Source: Sipunculus nudus
Taxonomy: Eukaryota; Annelida; Sipuncula; Golfingiida; Sipunculidae
Length of the DNA stretch: 64,000 bases
NCBI GenBank assembly: GCA_026874595.1
Contig: CM049317.1
Location: 50,756,118-50,820,117 of the forward strand
Direction of reading: 5' to 3'
How positions within the stretch are numbered: position 1 is the stretch's first letter; each line of letters begins with the position of its first letter. Shown here one piece after another: positions 32,916 to 44,024 of this stretch. The notes under the pieces are model-generated. The model saw only the letters and a list, made by a program, of their open reading frames with translations. It was not told the DNA's origin and ran no database searches. Both the position numbers and the translations under genes were made by a program.

Positions 32916-34531
32916 ATCATATATGGTTATTTCTTTACTATTATACGTTAAAAGAAAATGCGTGTTTCATTGTTTAATATTTATGACTATATCATGATTC
33001 TCCAATTGAGCTCCGGGGCTGTGACATTTAAAAGATAACTTTTGATATATATTATGATATGTAGCACCTGAATGTGAATCTTTAATATTACATTCTCCGT
33101 TTAAACAATTACCAGTGGCCTGCATTTTACCATTCGAGTCTTTCAAGAGAAATAATAAAGGTTTCAACACGAACCTCATTTGTTTTAGCTAAGGAAGGTT
33201 TTCTACTCTAAGCATTTGATCTTAAACAACAAATTATTGTTCTGGTCAATATAACTGAAACTCTTGAGTGTCATAAGTTAGTGTCCTTGGTCACAGTCGG
33301 GATGACCTTGACCTTTACGTGCATGGGAATAAATAAAAAATGCTAAATTTGTCGGAACCAAAGGAATCATCCAACCACACACCTTCCAGTGAAAGTCTGC
33401 TCAGTATCTGAAGGCAGAGCAAATAAAATCCATACAAGTGCATTTTTAATATGAAATTTTCCATTTTCCATTAAAATCCCTTAATTCAGGAGACGCCATA
33501 CTGTGCAAAGTAGGTCATTAAGGACGAAAAGCGATATTGATCTGTAACCGGCCATCATCTAAGAATACTGAAAATCAATATCACTCTGAACGTCAATATC
33601 TGCAGCAAGAGCCAAAAAAGTCCGTATGAGTTCAAGGGCCATCATACTATCAGTAGTATGTCAGCGGGACAACAATCGAAAATCGAAAATAAAGTCAAAA
33701 CTTTTGTATTTCGGAATGTCGAACATGGGTGGTTGGGGTATAAAATATCAACAACACAAGAAAACCAATGACAGAATTTGTACTGTGATCTATGAATAAA
33801 CATACTGTGATATATTCACCAAGAAAGACGTGTTCCAAATACAAGTCGGACGTGTCACAGCTGTTAGCCGCAAAGGTAAATCTCGACATAACCTCAGAGA
33901 TCCCTGTATGTCTTAACGACCGGCTGTGACGTCTTGAGTATATATACCAGCCCTATGGATATGAAACGTGTACAACAAAGGATTGATAACAATAAATCAT
34001 TCTTATTATATTTTTCTCATTCAATAGGCACTTCCCGAAACAGCTCAAGGACCAGTTTAAGTCGAATACTGTTGTAGGTTTTTTTATAATGCTAACTTTA
34101 GAGCTACTGTAGATGTTGCCCGATCAGAGAAATGAAGGTGATACAGAACAATGGAGTCCAAAAGCCTAGCCGGTTTGAAGAAAGCGACATCGCTTAAAGT
34201 AGCTTTAAAATTGAAGATGACCCTTGCTCTTATGAAAAATGATATTATTTTTCAGTATACAGAAGCAATGTCTCCCACCCTTCCTCTCTCTCTCTCACAT
34301 ACACATGCCTGATTAGTTTGTTTAAGTTTCGTCCCTGTGTAAACTCACATAACCAACTCCCGGCACATTCAGTAGATGTGGTGCATGGTGTTTTGATGCT
34401 ACAACCAGGGGGAACTTCTCAACAGTTCGGGCTGTTCCGATAAATCTGGCAGTGCCTCGGTTCCTATCGTTCAGGATGTAATGGTTTGGTTGGTTCCTCT
34501 TTAAGGTGCCATACACAAACACGTTACGCAT
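31335..34531 (-). CDS. GGACT: Gamma-glutamylaminecyclotransferase
   Basis: Cytosolic enzyme of the gamma-glutamylcyclotransferase/AIG2-like fold. Family members cleave L-gamma-glutamyl-L-epsilon-lysine, left after breakdown of transglutaminase cross-linked protein, to 5-oxoproline and lysine. Two exons, 34531-34349 and 31679-31335, join in phase 0 (GVGY then HVVGEVYEF), giving 175 aa; vertebrate GGACT has about 150. The substrate loop [14 protein letters not shown] is at residues 4-17. The catalytic glutamate is E82 in DKFEAVP, the same position as in human GGACT (DDFESCP, E82). [15 protein letters not shown] and CFVYI also match. The extra length is a linker (residues about 98-115) and a longer tail. 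ATG at 34531 directly precedes [11 protein letters not shown] possible ATTAAA signal lies at 31154-31149. Both active-site signatures are intact, so this is probably functional. Confidence 0.92.
31680..34348 (-). other. GGACT intron, repeats only
   Basis: The 2.7-kb intron holds (TA)n arrays (31731-31758, 32611-32690, 32845-32909), a GGGGCGTATCCAGGGGGGTG fragment (about 32187-32230) with poly-C runs (32226-32236, 32347-32357), and a block near 33240-33690 with GATGACCTTGACC and other dispersed-repeat text. Confidence 0.6.
32611..32909. repeat. (TA)n arrays
   Basis: Arrays at 32611-32690 (with TTTA interruptions) and 32845-32909. Confidence 0.95.
34349..34531 (-). CDS. GGACT: GGACT exon 1
   Basis: Codes residues 1-61 with the YGTLK loop; the donor is TAT|GTGAGT. 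The A-rich leader before the ATG shows no TATA box nearby. Confidence 0.9.
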
Positions 34532-34989
34532 GGTGAGGGTTTTTATTTTGCAGTGATTGTCTGTTTCAAAAACTTAAACTCACCCCTAAATGCTACACTG
34601 ATTCTTTTGAACAATGGACGGTGTTTTTCATAAATGTAACCTATAAACAAAGGTCGTCGTCCTGATCAGCATGTCGGCGTATTTTGATTGAATAATTGTG
34701 ACGCACAAATGAATAATCCTGATCAGGCAATAAAAAATTACGTGACTAAAAGAAGAGGTCAACACATATAGTTTGAAGGTACAGAACCATTTGGTATAAT
34801 ATGAGTATTATCTCATATTATTATTATGTTGATATTTGATGAATACAAATAGTTCAAAACAAAAACTAAATGCAGACACACGATGTAAGATCTCCAGTGC
34901 ACCTGTTTTATACACGGGCGTGGTTCTATGGTGAGAAAGCACGGTCCACATTTATCTGCTTACGATAGCAAGACTGGGTGATCAGAGGT

Positions 34990-35175
34990 TCGTTCTTGTG
35001 CATGCGTACACTCACAAACAAGAAGATGACACCTGAAGGGGGAAACATCGATTGGAAACTTGAAAATCAGGATTGTGTAGTTGTTCGGAACGGCCGCCAA
35101 GTGGCGTGCCAGTTATGTTTATTCTTTGTGCAACTGATTGTGGCCGGTGCATGTTTTTACTAAGCAAACCATTTT
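34990..35175. repeat. Dispersed repeat, right of GGACT
   Basis: Same family and orientation as 30800-31040 (GACACCTGAAGGGGGAAACA, AAGTGGCG, GTTATGTTTATT, CTAAGCAAACC). Confidence 0.5.
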
Positions 35176-35431
35176 GATTACAATCATTTCCCGTATTCCG
35201 TTAAATAAACAATAAGATAACCATAATCGAATGGTAATCATGCTAGGTTCCCGGTTATTAATTTATCAACATATAAATATATATTTTATTCATAGAACAG
35301 CCCTTTTGACTGATTTTAAAATAAAGCCAAGTCACTAAATACAAATAAATAGCAAACTATTGTAAATTCGTTATACCTATGAAGAATACATCTTAAATTG
35401 TCATTACTTCCGCTTATAAAGATTAGAATTG

Positions 35432-35434
<3 letters not shown>

Positions 35435-35491
<57 letters not shown>
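35435..35491. repeat. (TA)n microsatellite
   Basis: Uninterrupted TA array in intergenic DNA. Confidence 0.97.
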
Positions 35492-35494
<3 letters not shown>

Positions 35495-35862
35495 TCATAT
35501 ACAAAAGTGGCTATAACCCTGTATCAGCGGTGCCTTCGATCGTTTGTTGCTTGCCGGAATCAGAGATTTCGGCAAGTATGTTGGTCAGCCCCGTATGACT
35601 GTTTATATGTTTATCTGCACTCTACAGGCCGCAATTTAGCAGCAATTACCCTGAAGCTTATGTAGATGGTATAAATCGTCCTGAGCAGAAATATGACATA
35701 AAAATCGTGAGTGTTTTTTATCTTTTTCCACGCGATCATGCGCCTTGCGCATTGTGGTCGTCTGCTGTGTTCGGGTCCAAAGATCCATTAGTGTTGATTT
35801 TGTTCATTGAAATTAAATAAAAACAAGAGGATCCGACAGGTAAGACAAATTGCAATATTCAC

Positions 35863-36318
35863 TTTAAAGGGGCCCAATCACCTATTTGACCTTTTTAACT
35901 TAAGGTTATCCCTTGGAAGTGTAATACAAAAAACCCAAAAATTTGCTGCTTGTATAGTTTATATCATGGTATTTATAATATGTGGGGTCCTGCCGAAATA
36001 ATCATAACAAATTCAAGAAGGGCAACTGGCAGCAAGTCAGAATAGTCAGAGGGTTTGCAAGTGGCGTTTTGCAGCAAGTGACCTTTCTACCTCCGCATGA
36101 TTGTACGCAACCTACCACCTTTGACTACATTTTTCCCGTTTTTCAGCATTGCTGTGTTTACAATCATGTTGTTGATAAACAAGTTCATCAATCCCTCACG
36201 GAGGCCTTATAAGCAATTTTCACAACCACAATACCCTTCGATCATTAATATATTCACAGAGGAAGCCAGAAATCACATGAATTTTTTTTCAACAAATAGG
36301 TGAATTGCACCTTTAAAG
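35863..36318. mobile_element. TTTAAAGG inverted-repeat element, best copy
   Basis: Terminal inverted repeats of about 25 bp: left TTTAAAGGGGCCCAATCACC, right (reversed) TTTAAAGGTGCAATTCACC. The interior has CTTTCTACCTCCGCATGATT and GTGTTTACAATCATG. It is flanked on both sides by a 41-bp direct repeat (35827-35867 and 36327-36367) beginning GAGGATCCGACAGGT, far longer than a normal target duplication. Confidence 0.8.
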
Positions 36319-36389
36319 AAAAACTTGAGGATCCGACAGGTGAGATAGGGTGTAATATTCACTTTAATCATCTGAGATATTCAGAAAAA

Positions 36390-36550
36390 CCTATGTTATA
36401 AGGACACCTAGGAAATGGTCTTAAATCACAGGTGATCTGATTAGACAGGTTCGTTATAACCAATGTGATGCGTTTGTTTCAATCAAGGGTGGTCTTAACA
36501 GATAGTTGGGTCTTATTAGACAGGTAGTCGCTCAGAGAGGATCCTCTTTA
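36390..36550. repeat. GACCACC-type dispersed repeat copy
   Basis: Shares ATGGTCTTAAATCACAG, GATCTGATTAGACAGG, ACCAATGTGATG and GGTGGTCTTAACAG with 5865-6045 and 15125-15320. It ends at an AGAGGATCCTCT palindrome. Confidence 0.6.
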
Positions 36551-36659
36551 TCAGAATATGACATTGCTTGTCAATATAATGAATCTGCCGGTGCAATCAG
36601 TGTCAGTTTCCGCAAGCAGAAGTAGTCATAATTAGCAGACTGGGAATGGTCTATTATTG

Positions 36660-36800
36660 TATATTGCCATTAATTTCTTCCGCATGCAGATACTATACAA
36701 AGACATATATGATTCCGAGAGAATGAGATACTTGTTTTGCGTCCTGTTAGAGCTTTCATCAACAATCAGCGAGACGTTTAAGATTGTCAAGATAAGGCGA
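36660..36800. repeat. Dispersed repeat, partner of 38405-38530
   Basis: Shares GCATGCAGATACT, GACAT(A/G)TAT(G/C)ATTCCGA, TGTTAGAGCTTT(C/T)ATCAACAA and CAGCCAGA-like text with the second copy in the same orientation. The reading frame here is therefore not counted as a gene. Confidence 0.65.
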
Positions 36801-37568
36801 TCAGTGTTGGAGTCACGGGGGACTTTTCGTCGTTTGCGGCATCAGTGTCTATGGAGAATCTGTTTGGTGCAAATTAAATTGTTTTGTCAGGTTGGCCTGA
36901 TATTGGCAGTGAAATATGGAGCTTGCGAGAGATGTGGGAGATGATAATACCTGCTCTCTCTCTCTCTCTCTGATCGCGGCGGTATTTGAACACCTGGTTT
37001 AAAACAGAACGCTGACCTCCATAACCGTAACATCACTTTTACATATCAGTATGCAGTAGTTTTTGAGCTAGGTTAACTGTATTGCTTGTTTGTCGAGTCT
37101 TGATCAGCGTATAGTTGAGTGTTTTAAAGGTGAAGGACAATATTTATATACACAAATCAAAGTGCAGTTTAAATCCGGCATTAATTACTAACTGAAGCAT
37201 TCTGTTAACTAAGGTTATTACAGTATCTGCTTTGCATAGGCCTACATATACTTATAAATACGGTGTTTCCCACCTTAACCTGCATTGCCACAAAACATGC
37301 GGTCCGGACACGGATACGGCGACGAATATGGGTCGTTTCCACTATAGGTATGTGGCATATGGAAAAGAGACCCGGGAATCTGATTTTCTTCGGGTAAATT
37401 TGATTTTCGTGTAGTTCATATTAAGTTTATTTGTTTTAAAGCTGAGGACATTGGGAATAAGGCGTGGGGCCTTTCCGAAATAAATTGAGTCATTGAGGGA
37501 GAACCAAGACGAAGTTGAAAACGACGCCGGAGGAGGAGGCTTCCTGGCAGAGTCCTGAGATTGTTATG

Positions 37569-37747
37569 CAGTAAAACCTCACCTAACGGCTATATTCAGG
37601 TTAGCGACCACCTCAAAATAACGACCGTGTTTGACGTCCAAATTCTCATTTGCTATCTATATCGGACCTCGCTTATACGACCACCTTGACAATGCGACCA
37701 CATTATCGAGGTCCCGTTGCTGGTCGTAAGGTTGAGGTTTGACTGTA
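37569..37747. mobile_element. Short inverted-repeat element, copy 2
   Basis: The left end CAGTAAAACCTCACC and the right end GAGGTTTGACTGTAT are inverted. The interior has TTAGCGACCACCTC, CTCGCTTATACGACCACC and AATGCGACCACATTATCGAG. This is the best-preserved of the three copies. Confidence 0.8.
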
Positions 37748-37958
37748 TATAATGAGGCATACGGCCTATACACGTATCCGTGACAGTGTACAAGTGGAAA
37801 CATTCCATACAGGTCTATATTGTCATATTTAAATCAACCGGTCCTCTTTCCGTGGCCGGACATGTTGGAATATAGCATCGTCCTCTATGGCATTCTGTAT
37901 GAAAATCGTATTTAGAGTAATACTCTGAGATAAGCAAATGTATTACAAGTAAGTTATA
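37748..37958. other. Spacer between two inverted-repeat elements
   Basis: Unique-looking AT-rich DNA, no exon seen. Confidence 0.5.
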
Positions 37959-38335
37959 TCCCTTTCACAATGCAAGTGCAATGCGGTTTCTAACCGTTCT
38001 GAATGCGCATGCGAGCGTTTACGCAGCAACCCAAAGCGTTTTCAAACCGTTTGTTCAAACCGTTTTGGATTAAGTCAGGAGGGGGGTTTGACCCGTTTTG
38101 AATGCGAATCGTTTTATCCGCTTTACTGAAGTGTCGTGCGAACGCCCTTGAACGGTTTGGACCCAAGTTTCATGCAGCAACTCGGTATCAGCGCGAAAGC
38201 GAATGCTTGTGTCAGCATGTGGTTACTTTTGGAACTGACGCATGCTGCTGAATGCCCGTGTGAACGCACTAAACCGGTTTTGCCAAACCAATTTGCCCAA
38301 ATCGGTTTAAAAAACGTTTTGTTTGTGAAAGGGGT
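37959..38335. mobile_element. Inverted-repeat element rich in AAACCG motifs
   Basis: The left end CCCTTTCACAATGCAAG and the right end TTTGTGAAAGGGG are inverted. The interior is GC-richer with at least eight CGTTTT/AAACCG motifs in both orientations. It has no coding capacity; one 67-codon frame inside is not credible. A non-autonomous DNA transposon is the likely class. Confidence 0.7.
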
Positions 38336-38404
38336 TTAAGTTTCGTAATCTTCCCACAGGTATCGCTAATGAGCTGGCTACGTCTATTAATTATTACTAA
38401 TTGC

Positions 38405-38530
38405 ATAAATTAATGCGGCATGCAGATACTTCAAGGACATGTATCATTCCGATGGAATAACATGCATAGCTGGTTTCGTGTTAGAGCTTTTATCAACAAA
38501 CAGCCAGATGTATACGGTTGCTAAGGTAAC
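38405..38530. repeat. Dispersed repeat, partner of 36660-36800
   Basis: Second copy of the GCATGCAGATACT family, ending GGTTGCTAAGGTAACACG. Confidence 0.65.
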
Positions 38531-39185
38531 ACGTGCGCTTGATATGGAAGGCGCAAATGAAAACATCTTACTCAGAGTTATACCTTTGCGCTGAGCATAT
38601 TCATTAGGCCTTTAAGTGAGCATGTTCGTTAAAATCCCACAGTAAAATCATTTGATGAAGTATTAAACACGCCGCCATTTTATCATATGCCGAGAATTAT
38701 TCATAAAATATTCATAAACGAGGTCTAATGCCGCTGGTTGGGGTCAAGTATTGCCAGTGTTGGAGGTCTAAAGCATGTTTACCCGGACCGTTTAACCTTC
38801 TTTTTTTAACCAGAGTAATAGGCTGGGAACCCTGCCTTGCAGGTGGTTTTGAACTCTGTAGTATCATTTATTATTATCGTTGTTGCTTAACCATTGACTT
38901 GTGTTGTAATGTGTACCTGAGTTCTGATACAATGAGTGCGTCATCAAAAAAGACACCATCTCTACTTTACCACATTAAACCAAAGGCAACCCGGACCATT
39001 ACTTGGTAAACGCACCCTTATTCAAGATGTATCGGTAAGGGGCAACGTTATCGGATGAGATAGTAAAATAAACCATTAAGTTGGACAGGAGGAATTCCAA
39101 TAACACATTTTGATAAAAAAAAAGGAAAATGAATACATTATGTATTTTAAATAAAGAATATATTTATACTCCCGCGTTCCCAAAA

Positions 39186-39222
<37 letters not shown>

Positions 39223-39392
39223 TGTAAGTCTGTAGTAGAAGTGTAGGTAAAAAGAAAGAGTAACACCTGTTAGAAAGAACAACTTTTTATTAACACAATA
39301 TATTTGTAACCACGTATTTTTCGTCATACAAAATGGCCTATTCTCTCTCTGTCTCTCACTCTCTCTCAATCTCTCTCTCTCTCTCTCTCTCT

Positions 39393-39428
<36 letters not shown>

Positions 39429-39963
39429 TTATATAATGAGAATAATAAAATCAAATGATGTAATGAAAAGATGGGATAGTGGTGATTTGTCGCGGAAGAC
39501 ATCAGGTGTTCCCACGTTAATTAACCAGGTGCGTTTGCTAAAAGTGCTATACGTAATCTTTACAAACAAATCTTTACAAACAAAAGTTTACATCACTAAA
39601 TATCGTCTAAAAAGAAGAAAATCGTATTTACATATTATCAGGAAAATGATATGCAGCTAGCATGATTATTTTGTATTCAATCTGGCATACCAATTATTCT
39701 GGCAGATTCACTTATCGATGTGATGTGAACACTTTCTTTGACACGTTTGACAATAGTATATTAGACACAAGAAGATGTCAGACGTACCTGTCAGTGCTGT
39801 TATATATCCTGTAAATCATCGACAAACAAATAATCGTCTGATCGTCTCATATATTCATCTTAAGTGTGAGACTAGATTAAAATTTGCTGATAATAACATA
39901 TTCAATATAATTTGTATAAATTTTCATTGATATATAAATTGGAACACAAACATATATTTAATG

Positions 39964-40037
<74 letters not shown>

Positions 40038-40500
40038 TTCCATCTTTATACCGACTAATTATTCGGAGTCTTTCAGTTTTATAACCCTTCAACATCATTT
40101 CGTTGCACCGAATTTATTAATTACCTTACCAGAAATATCTATTGAATAAAACAACGCATTTACAGCCATTTGACAAACAGGACTGTCATTAAACGGATGT
40201 ACATGAAGCAGAGAATTTTACTTTACAGTTTGGTGTCAATTAATTGCTGATTAAACGTTTCGGTCAATCAAAGTAATCTTGGTCGCTTGTTGTCACTCTC
40301 AGGTAAATCGATATCTGGGGCATCTTTAAACTGACATATCTATTCTTCGGAAAATGAAAGAATATAACAAGCACATTGGGATGCAGTGGATCGCTTTTTT
40401 TAAACGCCCATTAATTTTTTATGGTTATGGATTAATCATGCCAAAGAAGATCTGAGCTATGAATAGCCTAATGAATTTCTTGTTGATGAATTTAATTGAA
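38531..40500. other. Intergenic stretch before the lectin cluster
   Basis: Contains a (TA)n at 39189-39218, a long (CT)n tract (39340-39427) and a (TA)n at 39966-40034. No exon supported. Confidence 0.55.
39340..39427. repeat. (CT)n tract
   Basis: Nearly pure CT dinucleotides with a few CTCCCT interruptions. Confidence 0.95.
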
Positions 40501-40509
40501 TATTTATAA
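40501..40509 (+). promoter_or_regulatory. TATA-like box, lectin A
   Basis: TATTTATAA lies 89 nt before the ATG of lectin A, giving a predicted start near 40530 and a short unspliced leader. Confidence 0.35.
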
Positions 40510-40597
40510 GTCAATGGAATATTTTTTACCTGGACTGTACCAAAGGCTTCAGCTTCAGCACCAACATCGCGACAGAAAAGGCGCGACAATAAGAAAT

Positions 40598-40634
40598 ATG
40601 AAAATTACAATAATTTTCTGTTTCCTTCTTACCG
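40598..40634 (+). CDS. Lectin A exon 1 (signal peptide)
   Basis: ATG AAA ATT..., 12 codons plus one base; the donor is G|GTAAGT. Too short for ORF calling; found by its frame, hydrophobicity and match to lectin B exon 1. Confidence 0.75.
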
Positions 40635-40661
40635 GTAAGTGCATAAATAAGATAAAATAGT

Positions 40662-40730
<69 letters not shown>

Positions 40731-43367
40731 TGATAAAAGTATTACATACAATAGTATATGCATTGGCTAACTTATTGTAAAATAGACGATCACAAGCACA
40801 GTCGTGTCGCCCTTATTCGGCGCCATCTTGAAATAAAATTATCATACCAAAAGAAATCTGAATTTGTTTCAGATAATAATATTTTTATCTTGCGATATTT
40901 ACCTTCATCAAGCAGGGGTGAGGTTATCGTCGGTGTTGGTTCATTTATCTATCTGTCTGTCAGTTAGCTACATTACGCAAACAGTTATTACCGGAATTTG
41001 AAGAAATTTTCAGGATTGCTCGGCATGATACAAGGAACAATTGATTAAATCTGGGGGTGATCCTGATCACCATCAAGGAATTTGTCATAGAAAAAAATGC
41101 TGCATTTTTGATAATGCCTAATGGCGGAAGTCTCCTCTCTCTGAGTGCACATTTCTAGTTAAGTAATGTGTTTATGCAGTTCCTATTACAAGTGTAAGAT
41201 AATGCATAAAGTACAACGGAAAGAAAACAAGACATTACAGGCATGTTGAAGTCTGATATATCTTAGATGCATTTTGCAATTGACATTATTACAATGACTT
41301 GTCGTTAGCTCTTTTTCGGAACACTTGCTGCATTTGTTACCTCTGGGTAATATGGTAATTGCGAGTTGACAAGTGGAAAGTTGCGTTCGACACGTGGTCC
41401 CAGTGGTATTTACACCTGGCGAAATTGCGCTTGTCGGAGTAACCCCATTGGTCCCACATGGCGATCTTCATCTTTATCTACGCCAATTTTTAATATTAAA
41501 AAAAAAGAGTTTTTAAAGTCAAATAAAATTGGAAAAATGTGGCATGAAACACATATTATAAATCAGTTCCTTTTTGGTTACTATGACAACCTAGATATCC
41601 GGTCATTGGGTCTTTTATTCTGTTATTGGGTACCGAACGGTTGCAATCATTTGAACTACTTGAATTTGCACGTAATGAATATTACTTCAGAGAGGTAACG
41701 GATCGAACATCAGACATTCTCGTGTCTATCGAGAGCCTAAATTAGTGTGGACGAGAACCTGTACGACTCGATGACAGGGGCGGATCCAGGATTTAGTTAA
41801 AGGAGTGGTCCAACCTAGGAATAATGACAAAGCCTAAAAAAAGTAACCAAGTCAAGAAAGGGTGGGGGGGTCTCAGGCCGAAAAATTGGTCTGAAACACT
41901 TAAAAAAAGCTTGCGGCTGCTGAAAAGGGGAGGGGGGGGGTGTCCGGATCACCTGGACCCTCCCCCTGGATCCGGTTATGGATGAGCATGAGGTTCAGGT
42001 ACGCTGTCACTAAACATAAGCCAGACCAATCTTTAAATTATCTGTGTACATTCTAGTAAAACCTGCCATATGGGTAACCCCCCCCCCCCCCCCCCCCATG
42101 GTTGTGGAATTACTGATCGCAAGACTACAAGCGTTGCTGGCACGGGTTACTGGGTGATAGTATATATTCGTACACGTCACAGGAAATGGCTTGTTACCAT
42201 AAATATGAATTTTTCGAGATCACGTGTATTCTTAATTGTTAATTAATCACTCGTAGCCTAATGAATGTCGCGATATGGATGCATTTTTTTTATATCGGTG
42301 CAATATGACAGATGGCTATTGCAACGCATTCCAATGTATGGCTTGTGTCCAACTCAGATAGGCTTACAAGTTCATTAGAAATGCCTATTGAGTTGTGTAT
42401 TCACGGCTAAGTTGTCCTTAAACGTAAGGTTACATGACAGTACACATATTTTACATAATTTGCCCATATTTATTCTCATTCTTACAGGGCACTGTCTGAA
42501 GGAAGCAGGTGTCACGGGTAAAGCAGATAAGCACAAAGACCTTATTTTGCGGAAGCGGCTATTCACCTCGGATGTTCTAACTATCTTAAAGCTGATTGGA
42601 CAATTACATCCTACGTCACGTCGGCGATTATGCAGTGAAGGTATCATGTTAATATCATGGACATATCATAATATATATAATAACATACATTGATTCTCAG
42701 ATAAATACTGCATTAGTTGATAATTTCCACTTATACACACACTATACAAAAACACACATATACAAAATTATAAAATTATACAAAATTACAAGATTCGACA
42801 TGAATAATAGAGGCTGACAACGATATCAGTTACAAGCGTCGTCGAAATAGCTTAGTCTTGCGTAGTTGCCCTATACACCACTGATACGAGATAACTGGTT
42901 TAAATAATCCATCAACGGTCAAATTAATGAAAAATGTATTCATGATAATCCAATTAATATCCAACAGTTACATGACTATGGTACTTTACAGCTATAGAAC
43001 TTTTCTACTTTTCAAGTGACGTGGGTTAAACTATTTGGCGGCAAGACGAGAGACATGCTATTCTTATGTAAATTAGATGGTTACACAAATATACAGTGCA
43101 GTTCGTAAGCCTACAATTACATCAAATTAGGCCTACATTGCACACAAGATAAACTGTTACAAAGTACCAATAACATCAAGATAACAGGAGTATATTAATT
43201 CCAATTACAGAGCAGTCTTATACAGTTAGATTGTTTTTCCCAACCTGTGTGACAACAGAATTACATCTGTTGTGACGACCTATTATTACATGTATACCGT
43301 AAAAGTGACTACATTAATCAAACTTGTTGTATTTGACAAAACAAGGATTACATAAATCACACCCTGT

Positions 43368-43442
<75 letters not shown>

Positions 43443-43992
43443 TTATATATATATATATATAATTTATATTCCCGCTCCCTTTTTGCCGTAATCTCAGCAT
43501 TAACAATCAAGCTTGTGCTCCTCCATTTATAAAACCTAGATACACCCTTGCCTAATGTATGTATGTGTGGGTGTAGACTTACCGAAGTCCACATACATTC
43601 ATTATGTCATAACAATACAAATTAAGATGATTTTGTGATTCTTTGAAGGATGTGAACCACCTTTCGGCTATCTGTTCAGAAAGGATGCACAGCTTACGAA
43701 TTCCTGCTACATGCTTTTGCCATCCCCATGGGTTGTTTTCAAGAAGGCCCAACACAAATGCTGGACACACAACTCAAACTTGGTCAGCATCGAAACAGAA
43801 GATGAGATGGAACACCTAAAGGAGATCATTAAGAAGAACAAAAGCCTGTCTATAAAACGTAATGTCGTTAATCTATGAACAATGACGTCAATTTTTCTTC
43901 AAGGGTAGGGCGGGGGTGGGGGGGGGGGCGTGTATGACTCGTCATAGGACAGTATTCATGGCTGAGACCTTTTTTTGTAAACACACACACAC

Positions 43993-44024
<32 letters not shown>

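Noticed and set aside
36657-36944. 95-codon frame
   Set aside because: Its first half is a dispersed repeat also found at 38405-38530, where the frame is not conserved.
38136-38339. 67-codon frame
   Set aside because: Lies wholly inside an inverted-repeat element and runs into its terminal repeat.
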